From FLUQ01 sp031551515 (lineage in GTDB: Bacteria > Desulfobacterota > Desulfovibrionia > Desulfovibrionales > Desulfovibrionaceae), in contig JAVBNL010000026.1 of NCBI GenBank assembly GCA_031551515.1, positions 1 to 46,291 of the forward strand: a stretch of 46,291 nt of DNA. Direction: 5' to 3'. The notes under the pieces were generated by a model that did not search any database, was not told the DNA's origin, and was given only the letters and a program-made list of their open reading frames with translations. Both the position numbers and the translations under genes were made by a program. Shown here one piece after another: positions 23,060 through 30,811 of the stretch. The number at the start of each line of letters is the position of its first letter. Positions within the stretch are counted from its first letter, which is position 1.

Positions 23060-24366
23060 TGCCGCGCGTCTGCGCGTGCCTGCTCTTGCTGCTGGTCTGC
23101 GGCCTTTGTTTGCCGCCGCCCGCGCACGCCTATCTGGACCCAGGCACGGGCAACATCCTGATCTATGTGGTCATCAGTTTGGTGACCACGGCTTTGTATT
23201 TCGTCAAAACCGCATGGTACGGGCTGCAAAGCCGCCTGACCGGGCGGGGAAAACCCGATGCGGAGCCCGCTGCCGCAAACGGCCGTGAAACGCTGGTCAT
23301 CTTTTCGGAAGGCAAAATATACTGGTCCACCTTCAAGCATATCGTCGAAGCCCTGATCGAAAAAAAATTTCCTTTCCGCTACATCAGCATGGATGTGGAA
23401 GACCCCGGTCTGACCGTTGAAAGCCCGTACATGAATTCCCGCTACATCGGCACGGGTTCCGCCGCGTTCGCCCGCGCGGCGAACGAACGGGCCGCGGTCA
23501 TGCTGCAAACCACCGCCAACATAGGCACGCCGGGCTACCCCATGCCCGCGCCGCAGCACATCAAGTGCCTGGCCCATGTTCTGCACGGCGTCGGCGGGCT
23601 TTCGCTGTATTACAAATATGCGCATGACACCTGCGACGCCCTGCTGCTGATGGGCGACGGAGACAGAGAATCCGTGCGCCTGCTGGAAAAAAAACGCGGC
23701 CTCAAAGAGCGCGAATGCGTCAGCGCGGGGGTGCCTTCACTTGACGACCTGGCCCGCAAAATCAAACCGAAAAACGGCCTGTCAGACCCGCCGGTGGTGC
23801 TCGTCGCGCCCTCGTGGGGCGAAAAGAACTGCCTGGCCTATTGCGGTTCCGATTTCATCGCCTGGCTGGCGGAGGCGGGCCACACGGTCATCATCCGGCC
23901 GCACCCCTTTTCGTTGAAAGTGGAGGCGGAACTTGTCGAGGGCATACGCCAAAACCTTGCGGCGTATCCGAACGTCCGCTTCGACCTTGAGGTGGACGCC
24001 AGCGCTTCACTGGCGGCGGCAGACCTGATGATTTCCGACAAGTCAGGGGTGCGCTTCGACTTCGCCTTTTTGTACGAACGGCCGGTGCTGACTCTGGATA
24101 TTCCCATGAAAAACCGCGAAAACTTCGAGATTTCCGAACTGGAGTACGTCTGGGAGAATGATATAGAGGCCCAGCTGGGCCCTGTTCTTTCCGTGGAAGA
24201 GTTGCGCGCCCTTGACAAAGAGGCCTTTCTGGCCCTGGCGCGGGAAGCGCTGCGCGTGGATTCCGCCAAACTGGCGACTCTGCGCGACGCCACCGTCGCC
24301 AACTTCGGCAGCGCGGGTGAATTCATCGCCACCTGGGCCGTGAATAAATGCCGGGAGCGTGCGTAA
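23056..24366 (+). CDS. membrane-anchored CDP-glycerol-phosphotransferase-like protein (TagF/TagB family)
   Basis: A 436-residue protein. A hydrophobic N-terminus (residues about 4-22), a YLDPGTGN motif and a second helix (about 33-52) form a membrane anchor that leaves the main domain in the cytoplasm. The remainder matches the CDP-glycerol:poly(glycerophosphate) transferase family: HVLHGVGG, IIRPHPFS and SDKSGVRFDFAFLYERPVL correspond to the HG, RPHP and SDxSSxxFD motifs of TagF. Such enzymes move a phospho-alcohol from a CDP donor onto a lipid-linked or glycan acceptor. That fits the upstream fusion, which could supply the CDP donor. It overlaps its neighbours by ATGA and TAATG. Teichoic-acid enzymes are typical of Gram-positives, so use in a Tol-Pal-bearing cell is notable. 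Confidence 0.8.
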   Translation: MMPRVCACLLLLLVCGLCLPPPAHAYLDPGTGNILIYVVISLVTTALYFVKTAWYGLQSRLTGRGKPDAEPAAANGRETLVIFSEGKIYWSTFKHIVEALIEKKFPFRYISMDVEDPGLTVESPYMNSRYIGTGSAAFARAANERAAVMLQTTANIGTPGYPMPAPQHIKCLAHVLHGVGGLSLYYKYAHDTCDALLLMGDGDRESVRLLEKKRGLKERECVSAGVPSLDDLARKIKPKNGLSDPPVVLVAPSWGEKNCLAYCGSDFIAWLAEAGHTVIIRPHPFSLKVEAELVEGIRQNLAAYPNVRFDLEVDASASLAAADLMISDKSGVRFDFAFLYERPVLTLDIPMKNRENFEISELEYVWENDIEAQLGPVLSVEELRALDKEAFLALAREALRVDSAKLATLRDATVANFGSAGEFIATWAVNKCRERA

Positions 24367-26921
24367 TGACCTCCCTGCTCTATGCTCTGACCATACACCC
24401 GCTGGAGCTGGCCTATAAATACCTGTACATGGCGCTTTCCGGCCTGACGGGCAATTACGGCGCGGCGCTTCTGGGCCTCTCTATCGTCAGCACGGTCATT
24501 TTCGGCCCGTTGAAACAGCTCGCCGCCGCCATGCAGGCGCGCGAGGCCCTGATTCAGAAAGTCATGGCCCCGCAGCTGGCGGCCATCAAGGCTCAAAGCA
24601 AGGGGGCAGAGCGCCAGGCCCGCATTGCGGCGCTGTACAAACGCTACGCCTATCACCCGCTGATGACGCTGCGCTCGTCTTTCGGCATTTTGCTGCAAGT
24701 GCCTTTTTTGTGCGCGGCCTATTACATGCTGAGCGCATTCGCGCCCATTCAAGGGCAAGCCTGCTGGATCATACCGGATCTGGGCAGGCCGGACGGGCTT
24801 CTGGGCGGGGTCAACGCGCTGCCGCTGCTGATGACGCTTTGCAACATCGGCGCGGTCTATACCACAGACGGTTTCACCCGCCGCGACCGTTTGCAGGCGC
24901 TGCTCGTTGCCGCTCTCTTTCTGCTGCTGCTCTATGGCGCGCCCTCGGCCCTGCTGATCTACTGGACGGGCAACAACGCCCTGATGCTGCTGGGCAACGC
25001 GTGGAAACACAGGCCGCTTCCGAAAAAAGCGGGCGCGGCGGCAACGTTCGGCGGCACGCTGCAAATGCGCTCCAGCGGGTTTTACGGCCGCCTGGCGGTC
25101 AAAGAGGAATTGCCTCTCTTTTTGCTGGCGGCGTTTGCGCTCAGCCTGACGCTCAGCGTGTTTTCGCCCTCCATGCTCTATCTGACCTCGCCCGACTACT
25201 TTAATCTGCCCTTTCGCGCCATTCTGGCCGATCTTGCGCCATACGGCGTGCTCTCGCTCCTGCTGCTGACCCTGGTCCGCATTCTGACCCCGCGCACTCT
25301 TCGGCCCTATCTTACCGTCATCGCGCTGACAGTCTCCCTTGTGGCGCTGGTCAATACCACGCTGTTCACCGGCAATTACGGCTCGCTTGACGGCACTGTG
25401 CTTTCCGGCGCAAGCGCCCTGGACCAGCCCCTTCTGTGGGGCGACGCCCTGGTTCTGCTGTGTGTTTTGCTGTTTCTGGCCCTGGTCTTGTATTTCCGGC
25501 AGGCCAAAAAGCTGCTGCTGGTCATGCAGGCCACGGTGCTGCTGCTGGCCGGGTCCGGCGCTGCGGCCGTGTTCAAAGACGACAAAGTCGTGGCCCAAAA
25601 CCCGTCCGGCCTGGCAGAGGTTGCCAAAGACCCCATGTTCGCTTTCAGCAAGACCCAGACCAACGTGGTGGTCTTTTTTCTGGATATGTTCACGGGCGGG
25701 CACGTGGGTGACATCTTTGCGCAAAACCCGGACCTGGCCAAACGCTTTGCCGGTTTTACCTGGTATCCGGATACCATCTCCGTGGGCAACATGACTTCCG
25801 CCTCAACGCCCAGCATTTTCGGCGGGCCCGCCTATACCCCCGTGCAAATGAACGCCCGGCCGGAGTTGACCCTGCACCAGAAATACAGCGAAGCGCTGGC
25901 AACCCTGCCCCGCCATTTCGGGGCCAGGGGCTTTGACGCGGGCATCGTGCACCCGCCCTATACGCCGGATGCGGCCATTTTCGCCAAACATTCCGGCGGA
26001 ACGGCCTTGCGCATCGTGGACAAGCCCGACCTGGACGGCCTTATCAGCCCCTGGAGCCGCAAAATCGGCGCGGATGAAAACGCCCTGACCGTGCCCAATT
26101 ACGGCGGCTTCGTCTTTGCCGTCAGTCTGTTCAAAGCCCTGCCCCACGCCGTGAAAAAGAGCGTGTACAACGAAGGCCGCTGGCTGCCCGGCTCAACGGA
26201 AGAAGCCACAACGCCCACGGCGCTGCGCAACACCCTGTATGAAAGCGCCGTGCTGGGCCTGTTGCCGCAACTGGCCAATACCGATTCGCCCAAACCCACG
26301 CTGAAGTTCATTTACAGCGTGCTGCCGCACTTTGACTGGCATTTGCCCAAAGACAGCCTAATCCCCGTGGCCGACCCCTACCCGGATACCGAGGGCCAAC
26401 TGGTCATGGTGGACGGGCTGATGCCGGAACACGTGTACACGGAAAAGCATATCCTGACCATGCTGGCGGGTTTTTTCGACTGGCTGCGTAAGGAGGGAAT
26501 TTACGACAACACCATGATCATTCTGTTGTCGGACCACTGCGAAGGCGACAGCCGCATGCTGAACGCCGCGCTGGGCGTGAACGAGGCAGGCGAACGCAGC
26601 AACTGGCCCGACCGCAATCGCTACCCCGGCAGGCCGCATGCACTGTTGATGGTCAAAGCGCTGCGCGACGCGAAACCCTTGCGCGCGGACAAGGCGCTGA
26701 TGAGCAGCATGGACGTGCCCGCCCTGGCCTGCCGGGCCATAGGCGGCTGCGAGGGGCTACCAATGCCCGATACCGGCCCTTCGCGCGTGCGGGAGCATTT
26801 TATCGCCAGAGAATGGCGGCAGATAGAAATACCGGGCAAGACCACCTATGACCCGGCGCGCACCGCAAAGATCACGGGCACCATGTTCAAGGCGGAAAAC
26901 TGGTCGATCTTGAATTTTTAA
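24366..26921 (+). CDS. YidC/Oxa1-like membrane domain fused to alkaline-phosphatase-superfamily (LTA synthase/sulfatase-like) domain
   Basis: An 851-residue fusion. Residues 1 to about 215 look like a YidC/Oxa1 insertase core: IVSTVIFGPLKQLAAAMQA, LYKRYAYHPLMTL, LLQVPFLCAAYYML, LLIYWTGNNALMLLGN. The groove arginine of true YidC (IVR in E. coli) is not present at the aligned place (IVST). Four or five further helices follow to about 420. From 433 the AlkP fold begins: NVVVFFLD with D440 as a metal ligand, T477 in GNMTSAST as candidate nucleophile, then D723-H724 in LLSDHCEG. LTA synthases and phosphoethanolamine transferases share this layout with the catalytic domain outside the membrane. ATG 24366 overlaps the preceding stop (TAATG) and follows GGGAG. 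I infer transfer of a phospho-alcohol onto an envelope acceptor; a sulfatase is the main alternative. Confidence 0.8.
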   Translation: MTSLLYALTIHPLELAYKYLYMALSGLTGNYGAALLGLSIVSTVIFGPLKQLAAAMQAREALIQKVMAPQLAAIKAQSKGAERQARIAALYKRYAYHPLMTLRSSFGILLQVPFLCAAYYMLSAFAPIQGQACWIIPDLGRPDGLLGGVNALPLLMTLCNIGAVYTTDGFTRRDRLQALLVAALFLLLLYGAPSALLIYWTGNNALMLLGNAWKHRPLPKKAGAAATFGGTLQMRSSGFYGRLAVKEELPLFLLAAFALSLTLSVFSPSMLYLTSPDYFNLPFRAILADLAPYGVLSLLLLTLVRILTPRTLRPYLTVIALTVSLVALVNTTLFTGNYGSLDGTVLSGASALDQPLLWGDALVLLCVLLFLALVLYFRQAKKLLLVMQATVLLLAGSGAAAVFKDDKVVAQNPSGLAEVAKDPMFAFSKTQTNVVVFFLDMFTGGHVGDIFAQNPDLAKRFAGFTWYPDTISVGNMTSASTPSIFGGPAYTPVQMNARPELTLHQKYSEALATLPRHFGARGFDAGIVHPPYTPDAAIFAKHSGGTALRIVDKPDLDGLISPWSRKIGADENALTVPNYGGFVFAVSLFKALPHAVKKSVYNEGRWLPGSTEEATTPTALRNTLYESAVLGLLPQLANTDSPKPTLKFIYSVLPHFDWHLPKDSLIPVADPYPDTEGQLVMVDGLMPEHVYTEKHILTMLAGFFDWLRKEGIYDNTMIILLSDHCEGDSRMLNAALGVNEAGERSNWPDRNRYPGRPHALLMVKALRDAKPLRADKALMSSMDVPALACRAIGGCEGLPMPDTGPSRVREHFIAREWRQIEIPGKTTYDPARTAKITGTMFKAENWSILNF

Positions 26922-26934
26922 ATACCGGCGATTG

Positions 26935-27429
26935 TCAGATCATCTGCTTGAAGATTTCGTTGTACAGCGTGCGCACCATGAGGGCCAGCTTCAACTGGCG
27001 GCTGCGGCCCCCTTCGCCGCCCAGTTTGAGCACCCCGACCATGTGGTCGGCCGCGGCGGAAAAGTCGGTCTCTTTTTTCACCGACAGCAGCGCCACATAG
27101 CCTTGCACCAGGTCGCGCATGCGGCTGGGGCCTTTCTTGTCCCCTGCCGTCAGCGGGCTGCTGCTCACGAAATGAGCGAAGAAATCGGCCGCGTCGTTGG
27201 GAAAGGACCGTTCCAGCGCAAGGCCCCACAGCCCGATGCACAGCGCCGTGAATTCCTTTTTGGCTTTGCCGCGCCCAAAAAGGCCGATGCCCAATTCCTG
27301 CATCTCATACCGAAAATCAAAGGTCTGCAGCAGATCCTGAAAGGTGCGGCTCACCTCATCCGCGGCGTAGGGTATGGGCAGCGGCGCGCTTTGCGTCCCG
27401 CCGCCCTGCGTAAGGGTTGCGTCAGTCAT
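26935..27429 (-). CDS. conserved-looking hypothetical protein coupled to the DEAD-box helicase
   Basis: A 164-residue, mostly helical soluble protein that I do not recognise. The first 20 residues are Gly/Thr/Pro-rich and the rest alternates charged helices (DEVSRTFQDLLQTFDFRYEM; RQLKLALMVRTLYNEIFKQMI at the C-terminus). It has no signal peptide, membrane helix or metal motif. ATG 27429 overlaps the end of the helicase gene by eight bases, so the two are translationally coupled. The open frame extends upstream to 27825 but that part is a shadow of the helicase. A role with the helicase in RNA metabolism is only a context guess. Confidence 0.7.
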   Translation of the reverse strand: MTDATLTQGGGTQSAPLPIPYAADEVSRTFQDLLQTFDFRYEMQELGIGLFGRGKAKKEFTALCIGLWGLALERSFPNDAADFFAHFVSSSPLTAGDKKGPSRMRDLVQGYVALLSVKKETDFSAAADHMVGVLKLGGEGGRSRQLKLALMVRTLYNEIFKQMI

Positions 27430-29053
27430 CCTGCCGTCCCCCCGAAGATTCCGCCCCCGTGCCATTGCCGCTTTTGCGTCTGGGCCTGCGGCGGCGTTTT
27501 CCGCCGTCGCGGGAACCGGCACCCTCCGCGCCGCGGCTCTGCTCGGTATTGTGGCCGCCGTCACGGCCCCTGTCACGACCCCTGTCATGAGAAAGCGCGC
27601 CGCCGCGGCCGCCCTGGCCGCCCGTTTGGCCGGGCGCTTTGCGCGCCGCCTTTTCCAGAGCGGAGCCGGGCAACACCGGGTGCAGGTTGGTCTGATACAC
27701 TTCGTCCAGCAACATGGCGAGGAGCGGCACGGTTTCTTCATCCGCCGCGAGACTGCGCACCAGGGGCAAAAAGCGTTGCGCGCGTTCGCGGGCAAGGCCC
27801 GTGCGCGACCGCATGCGGCCTTCAAGAATGCCCGTCAGCCGTTCACCCACCAGGGCGGCGATGGCCGCATCGTCCGGGGTGGGCCGTTCGTTCAGGTTGA
27901 TGCTGTATTGGCGGGCTATCTTCGCCAGCTCCAGCTTCTGCATGATGTCCACCAGGGAAATGACCGTGCCCCCGGCCCCGGCCCTGGCCGTTCTGCCGGC
28001 CCGGTGGATGTATGATTCGTGGTCTTCGGGCGGCTCATACAAAATGACGTGTGAAAGCTCGGGGATGTCGATGCCCCGCGCCGCCACGTCCGTGGCCACC
28101 AGAAAGCGCACGTCCCCTGCGCGTACGCGGGCCAGCACTTCTTCGCGCTTGGCTTGCGACAAATCGGCGGAAAGTTCGTCCGCGTTATAGCCAAAGCCCT
28201 GCAGCAGCGCGGTCACATAATGCACGTTGGCTTTGGTGTTGCAAAAAATGATGGCCGCCGCCGGGCTTTCCATTTCCAGCACGCGCGCCAGCACGCGGTC
28301 TTTTTCCATGGGTTTGACCGAGTAAAAGGCGTGCTCGATATTGGCGATGTGCACCTGGTTCTGGCTGAGGCTGAGCAGCTCCGTCTTTTCCAGAAACTCG
28401 CCCGCCACGCGCAACACGTGGGGCGGGTACGTGGCGGAAAAAAAGTGCGTGGGCACATGCTTTTGCGGCAAATACCGCTGCACGGCCTTCATGTCGGGAT
28501 AAAACCCGATGGAAAGCATGCGGTCCGCCTCGTCAAAAACCAGCATGGAGAGCGAATCCAGGCTCAGCGTGCGGCGCAACAGGTGGTCCAGCACCCGGCC
28601 CGGCGTGCCCACGACCAGGTGCGCGCCTTCCCGCAGGGCTTCCATCTGGCGGCCGTAGCCCACCCCGCCGTAAACGGCGGCGGCGCGCAAATTCGTTTCA
28701 GCGAACAAAACGCCCGCTTCATGCTCCACCTGCAAGGCCAGCTCCCGCGTGGGCACCAGGATAAGGCACTGGCAGACCGGGCGGGAAGGGTCCAGGCGCG
28801 TCAACGCGGGCAGCAAAAAGGCCCCGGTTTTGCCGCTGCCCGTGCGGGACTGCACCATGATGTCGCGGGCCGCCAAAAGGTACGGAAGCGAGCGGGACTG
28901 CACCGGCATAAGGCTGCTCCACCCGGCGCGGGCCACGGCGGTTTGCAGATCCTCCGGCAATTCTTCCAGGGAGACGGGGGACAGGGGATTTTCCGGCTCA
29001 AGCACTTGCAGCATATCGTCGCCCTGCGCCTGGCCAAGATCGGGTTCGTTCAT
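27422..29053 (-). CDS. DEAD-box RNA helicase
   Basis: A 543-residue ATP-dependent RNA helicase. Motifs in order: Q-motif region MPVQSRSLPYLL, Walker A SRTGSGKTG (69-77), PTREL, DEAD at 174-177, SAT at 206-208, and HRAGRTARAG in domain 2. After about residue 465 comes an Arg/Gly-rich tail with RGRDRGRDGG and KRRRRPRRK repeats, typical of cold-shock or ribosome-assembly helicases (RhlE/CsdA-like). ATG 29053 is chosen as the first Met before the Q-motif region; the frame is open to 29293 but the upstream residues are basic non-family sequence. The ribosome binding site is weak (AGAGAA). A small unknown gene overlaps its 3' end. Confidence 0.93.
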   Translation of the reverse strand: MNEPDLGQAQGDDMLQVLEPENPLSPVSLEELPEDLQTAVARAGWSSLMPVQSRSLPYLLAARDIMVQSRTGSGKTGAFLLPALTRLDPSRPVCQCLILVPTRELALQVEHEAGVLFAETNLRAAAVYGGVGYGRQMEALREGAHLVVGTPGRVLDHLLRRTLSLDSLSMLVFDEADRMLSIGFYPDMKAVQRYLPQKHVPTHFFSATYPPHVLRVAGEFLEKTELLSLSQNQVHIANIEHAFYSVKPMEKDRVLARVLEMESPAAAIIFCNTKANVHYVTALLQGFGYNADELSADLSQAKREEVLARVRAGDVRFLVATDVAARGIDIPELSHVILYEPPEDHESYIHRAGRTARAGAGGTVISLVDIMQKLELAKIARQYSINLNERPTPDDAAIAALVGERLTGILEGRMRSRTGLARERAQRFLPLVRSLAADEETVPLLAMLLDEVYQTNLHPVLPGSALEKAARKAPGQTGGQGGRGGALSHDRGRDRGRDGGHNTEQSRGAEGAGSRDGGKRRRRPRRKSGNGTGAESSGGRQDD

Positions 29054-29157
29054 AGTTCTCTGTATATATGTTATCCGCCGCTTTACTGCGGCTCTCTCAA
29101 GTATCAGAAAAACCCGCCGTTCCGCAAGTGTGAAGCGGCCTTTGCTCCTTGCCTTGA

Positions 29158-29997
29158 ATGAAAGGGGACCGTAGTATTCCCGCCATGAACGGCGGTGCCG
29201 CCCAAGCCAGGCTTCTTTTTCCCGCAGGACTTGCCCAGCCGCGGGGCTCTTTCCGCTTTTCCGCGGACGCGCTGCTTTTGGCCGCATTCGCATTGCGCGA
29301 AAGCGAAGTTTCTGCCGCGCAAACTATGCTGGACCTGGGCTGCGGTTGCGGGGTCGTTGCCTTTGCCGTCCTGCTCAGGCGGCCAACCCTTACCGCTTTC
29401 GGCGTGGATGTTCAGGCCCCCCTGGTCGACGCCGCCCGGCAAAACGCCCGCCGCCTGGGGCTGCAAGAACGTTTTACGGCGGACGTTCTGGACCTGGAAT
29501 CGGAAAACGCGAAAAACCTGCCCGCAGCCGCCTTTGACCTGGTTGCGGCCAACCCGCCCTATTATCAGGCGGGGCGGGGCCGCCTGCCCGCATCGGAAGC
29601 CCGGCGCGCCGCCCTGTTCGCCGGGCCGGACGCCCTGCCCGCTTTTATGCGGGCCGCCAAACGTGCCCTGCTGCCGGGCGGGCGTTTCACCATGATCTAT
29701 CCCGCCGCGAAGTTGCCTGAAGCGCTGGGCGCTTTGACGCGCTGCGAGCTGGCCGCGACCCGGCTGCTGCCGGTGGTTTCACGGCCGGGCAAGGCCCCTT
29801 TGCGCTGCCTGATCGCCGCGCGGCATACGGAAGAAGTGACGAAAAAAACGCCGGATGCCGTCGCGCAAGAACCGCGCCGCGAACCGCCGCTGGTCTTGTT
29901 CCGCGCAGGGGACGGAAAAGAATATTCGCCGCAGTCCCTTGATTTTTGCCCGGATCTGGCGGCGCGCCCTGTTGACGCTTCAAGCTCGAAAGCCTAA
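29158..29997 (+). CDS. TrmN6-like SAM-dependent methyltransferase
   Basis: A 279-residue class I methyltransferase. The SAM-binding motif I is LDLGCGCGVVAF, the acidic motif II is FGVDVQAPLV, and the catalytic NPPYY motif shows adenine-N6 or Gln-N5 chemistry. The opening (GLAQPRGSFRFSADALLLAAF) is typical of TrmN6, which makes N6-methyladenosine 37 in tRNA-Val. The C-terminal 40 residues are an extra Glu/Pro/Arg-rich tail. It is divergent from the helicase with about 100 bases between. The start is uncertain: ATG 29158 has no clear ribosome binding site and ATG 29185 is an alternative that loses nine residues. Confidence 0.78.
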   Translation: MKGDRSIPAMNGGAAQARLLFPAGLAQPRGSFRFSADALLLAAFALRESEVSAAQTMLDLGCGCGVVAFAVLLRRPTLTAFGVDVQAPLVDAARQNARRLGLQERFTADVLDLESENAKNLPAAAFDLVAANPPYYQAGRGRLPASEARRAALFAGPDALPAFMRAAKRALLPGGRFTMIYPAAKLPEALGALTRCELAATRLLPVVSRPGKAPLRCLIAARHTEEVTKKTPDAVAQEPRREPPLVLFRAGDGKEYSPQSLDFCPDLAARPVDASSSKA

Positions 29998-30057
29998 TGC
30001 TGAACCTTCAAAAATCAGCGCGCGTTCCCCGTGGAACCGGCATCAAGGAGCATCCTC

Positions 30058-30771
30058 ATGGCTGAAACGAAAAAGACCGCCCGTACAACCCCGGATGCCC
30101 ACTGCGGGCGCTGTCCCATACCCAACACCGAAAAATATTGCCGGTCGGAAAAGGGCAAAGGCCCGGCCGACTGCCCTTCGATGCACCACAAAAAGCTGGC
30201 GGAAAAATCACTGGCCGAAACCCCGGCCGACGAACTGGAATTCGCCCGCCAGGCCGCCATTCAGGAATGCGCCGGCTACAACCGGGGCGAAAGCGGCAAT
30301 TACGCCGACCTGACCCCGCTTAAACCCCGCATTGTGGAGCTTGTGGAGTTCGCCCGGCGCATGGGCTACAAGAAACTGGGCATGATCTTCTGCGGCGGCC
30401 TGATGAAAGAGGCCGCCATCACGCAGGAAATTCTGGAGACCAACGGCTTTACGGTGGTTTCCGCCATGTGCAAAGCGGGCAGGGTGCCCAAAAGCGCATA
30501 TGGCCTGACCCGCGAACAGCAGCTGGACGTGACCAAAGAAAAAGAATCGGCCTGCAACCCCAAATTTCAGGCGCTTTTGGTCAACGAAGCCAAGGTGGAT
30601 TTCAACGTTCTTTTGGGGCTGTGCGTGGGGCACGATTCGCTGGCCATCAAGCACCTGAAGGCGCCGACCACGGTGCTGGCGGTGAAGGACCGGCTGCTGG
30701 GCAACAACCCGCTGGCCGCCATTTATATGTATGACGGGTATTATCGCTATTTGAAGAAGCCGCTGCCGTAA
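30058..30771 (+). CDS. DUF1847-like cysteine-rich protein
   Basis: A 237-residue soluble protein that looks like the DUF1847 family. An N-terminal cluster HCGRCPIPNTEKYC with another Cys in ADCPSMHH suggests a metal or iron-sulfur site. The middle (GYKKLGMIFCGGLMKEA) and end (LLGLCVGHDSLAIKHLKAP) have further conserved cysteines and a Rossmann-like pattern. The function is not established; a redox or metal-handling role is inferred from the cysteines and from the family's frequency in anaerobes. AAGGAG seven bases before ATG 30058 fixes the start, which is preferred to an upstream ATG at 30031. It is 60 bases downstream of the TrmN6-like gene and may share its transcript. Confidence 0.75.
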   Translation: MAETKKTARTTPDAHCGRCPIPNTEKYCRSEKGKGPADCPSMHHKKLAEKSLAETPADELEFARQAAIQECAGYNRGESGNYADLTPLKPRIVELVEFARRMGYKKLGMIFCGGLMKEAAITQEILETNGFTVVSAMCKAGRVPKSAYGLTREQQLDVTKEKESACNPKFQALLVNEAKVDFNVLLGLCVGHDSLAIKHLKAPTTVLAVKDRLLGNNPLAAIYMYDGYYRYLKKPLP

Positions 30772-30780
30772 AAAGAGCGT

Positions 30781-30805
30781 CGCTTCCGCTTGTTTGGCGG
30801 AAGCG
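30781..30805 (-). terminator. terminator of mutL
   Basis: A perfect 9-bp stem (CGCTTCCGC 30781-30789 with 30797-30805) lies just beyond the mutL stop. On the minus strand it is followed, after GACGCTC, by TTTTT (complement of 30772-30776). It also sits 10 bases after the convergent DUF1847 gene, so it may serve both. Confidence 0.65.
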
Positions 30806-30811
30806 CCGATC

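Noticed and set aside
23838..25724. 628-codon open frame antisense to the TagF-like and YidC-fusion genes
   Set aside because: Gln/Arg/His-rich composition without motifs; the plus strand carries well-defined domains.
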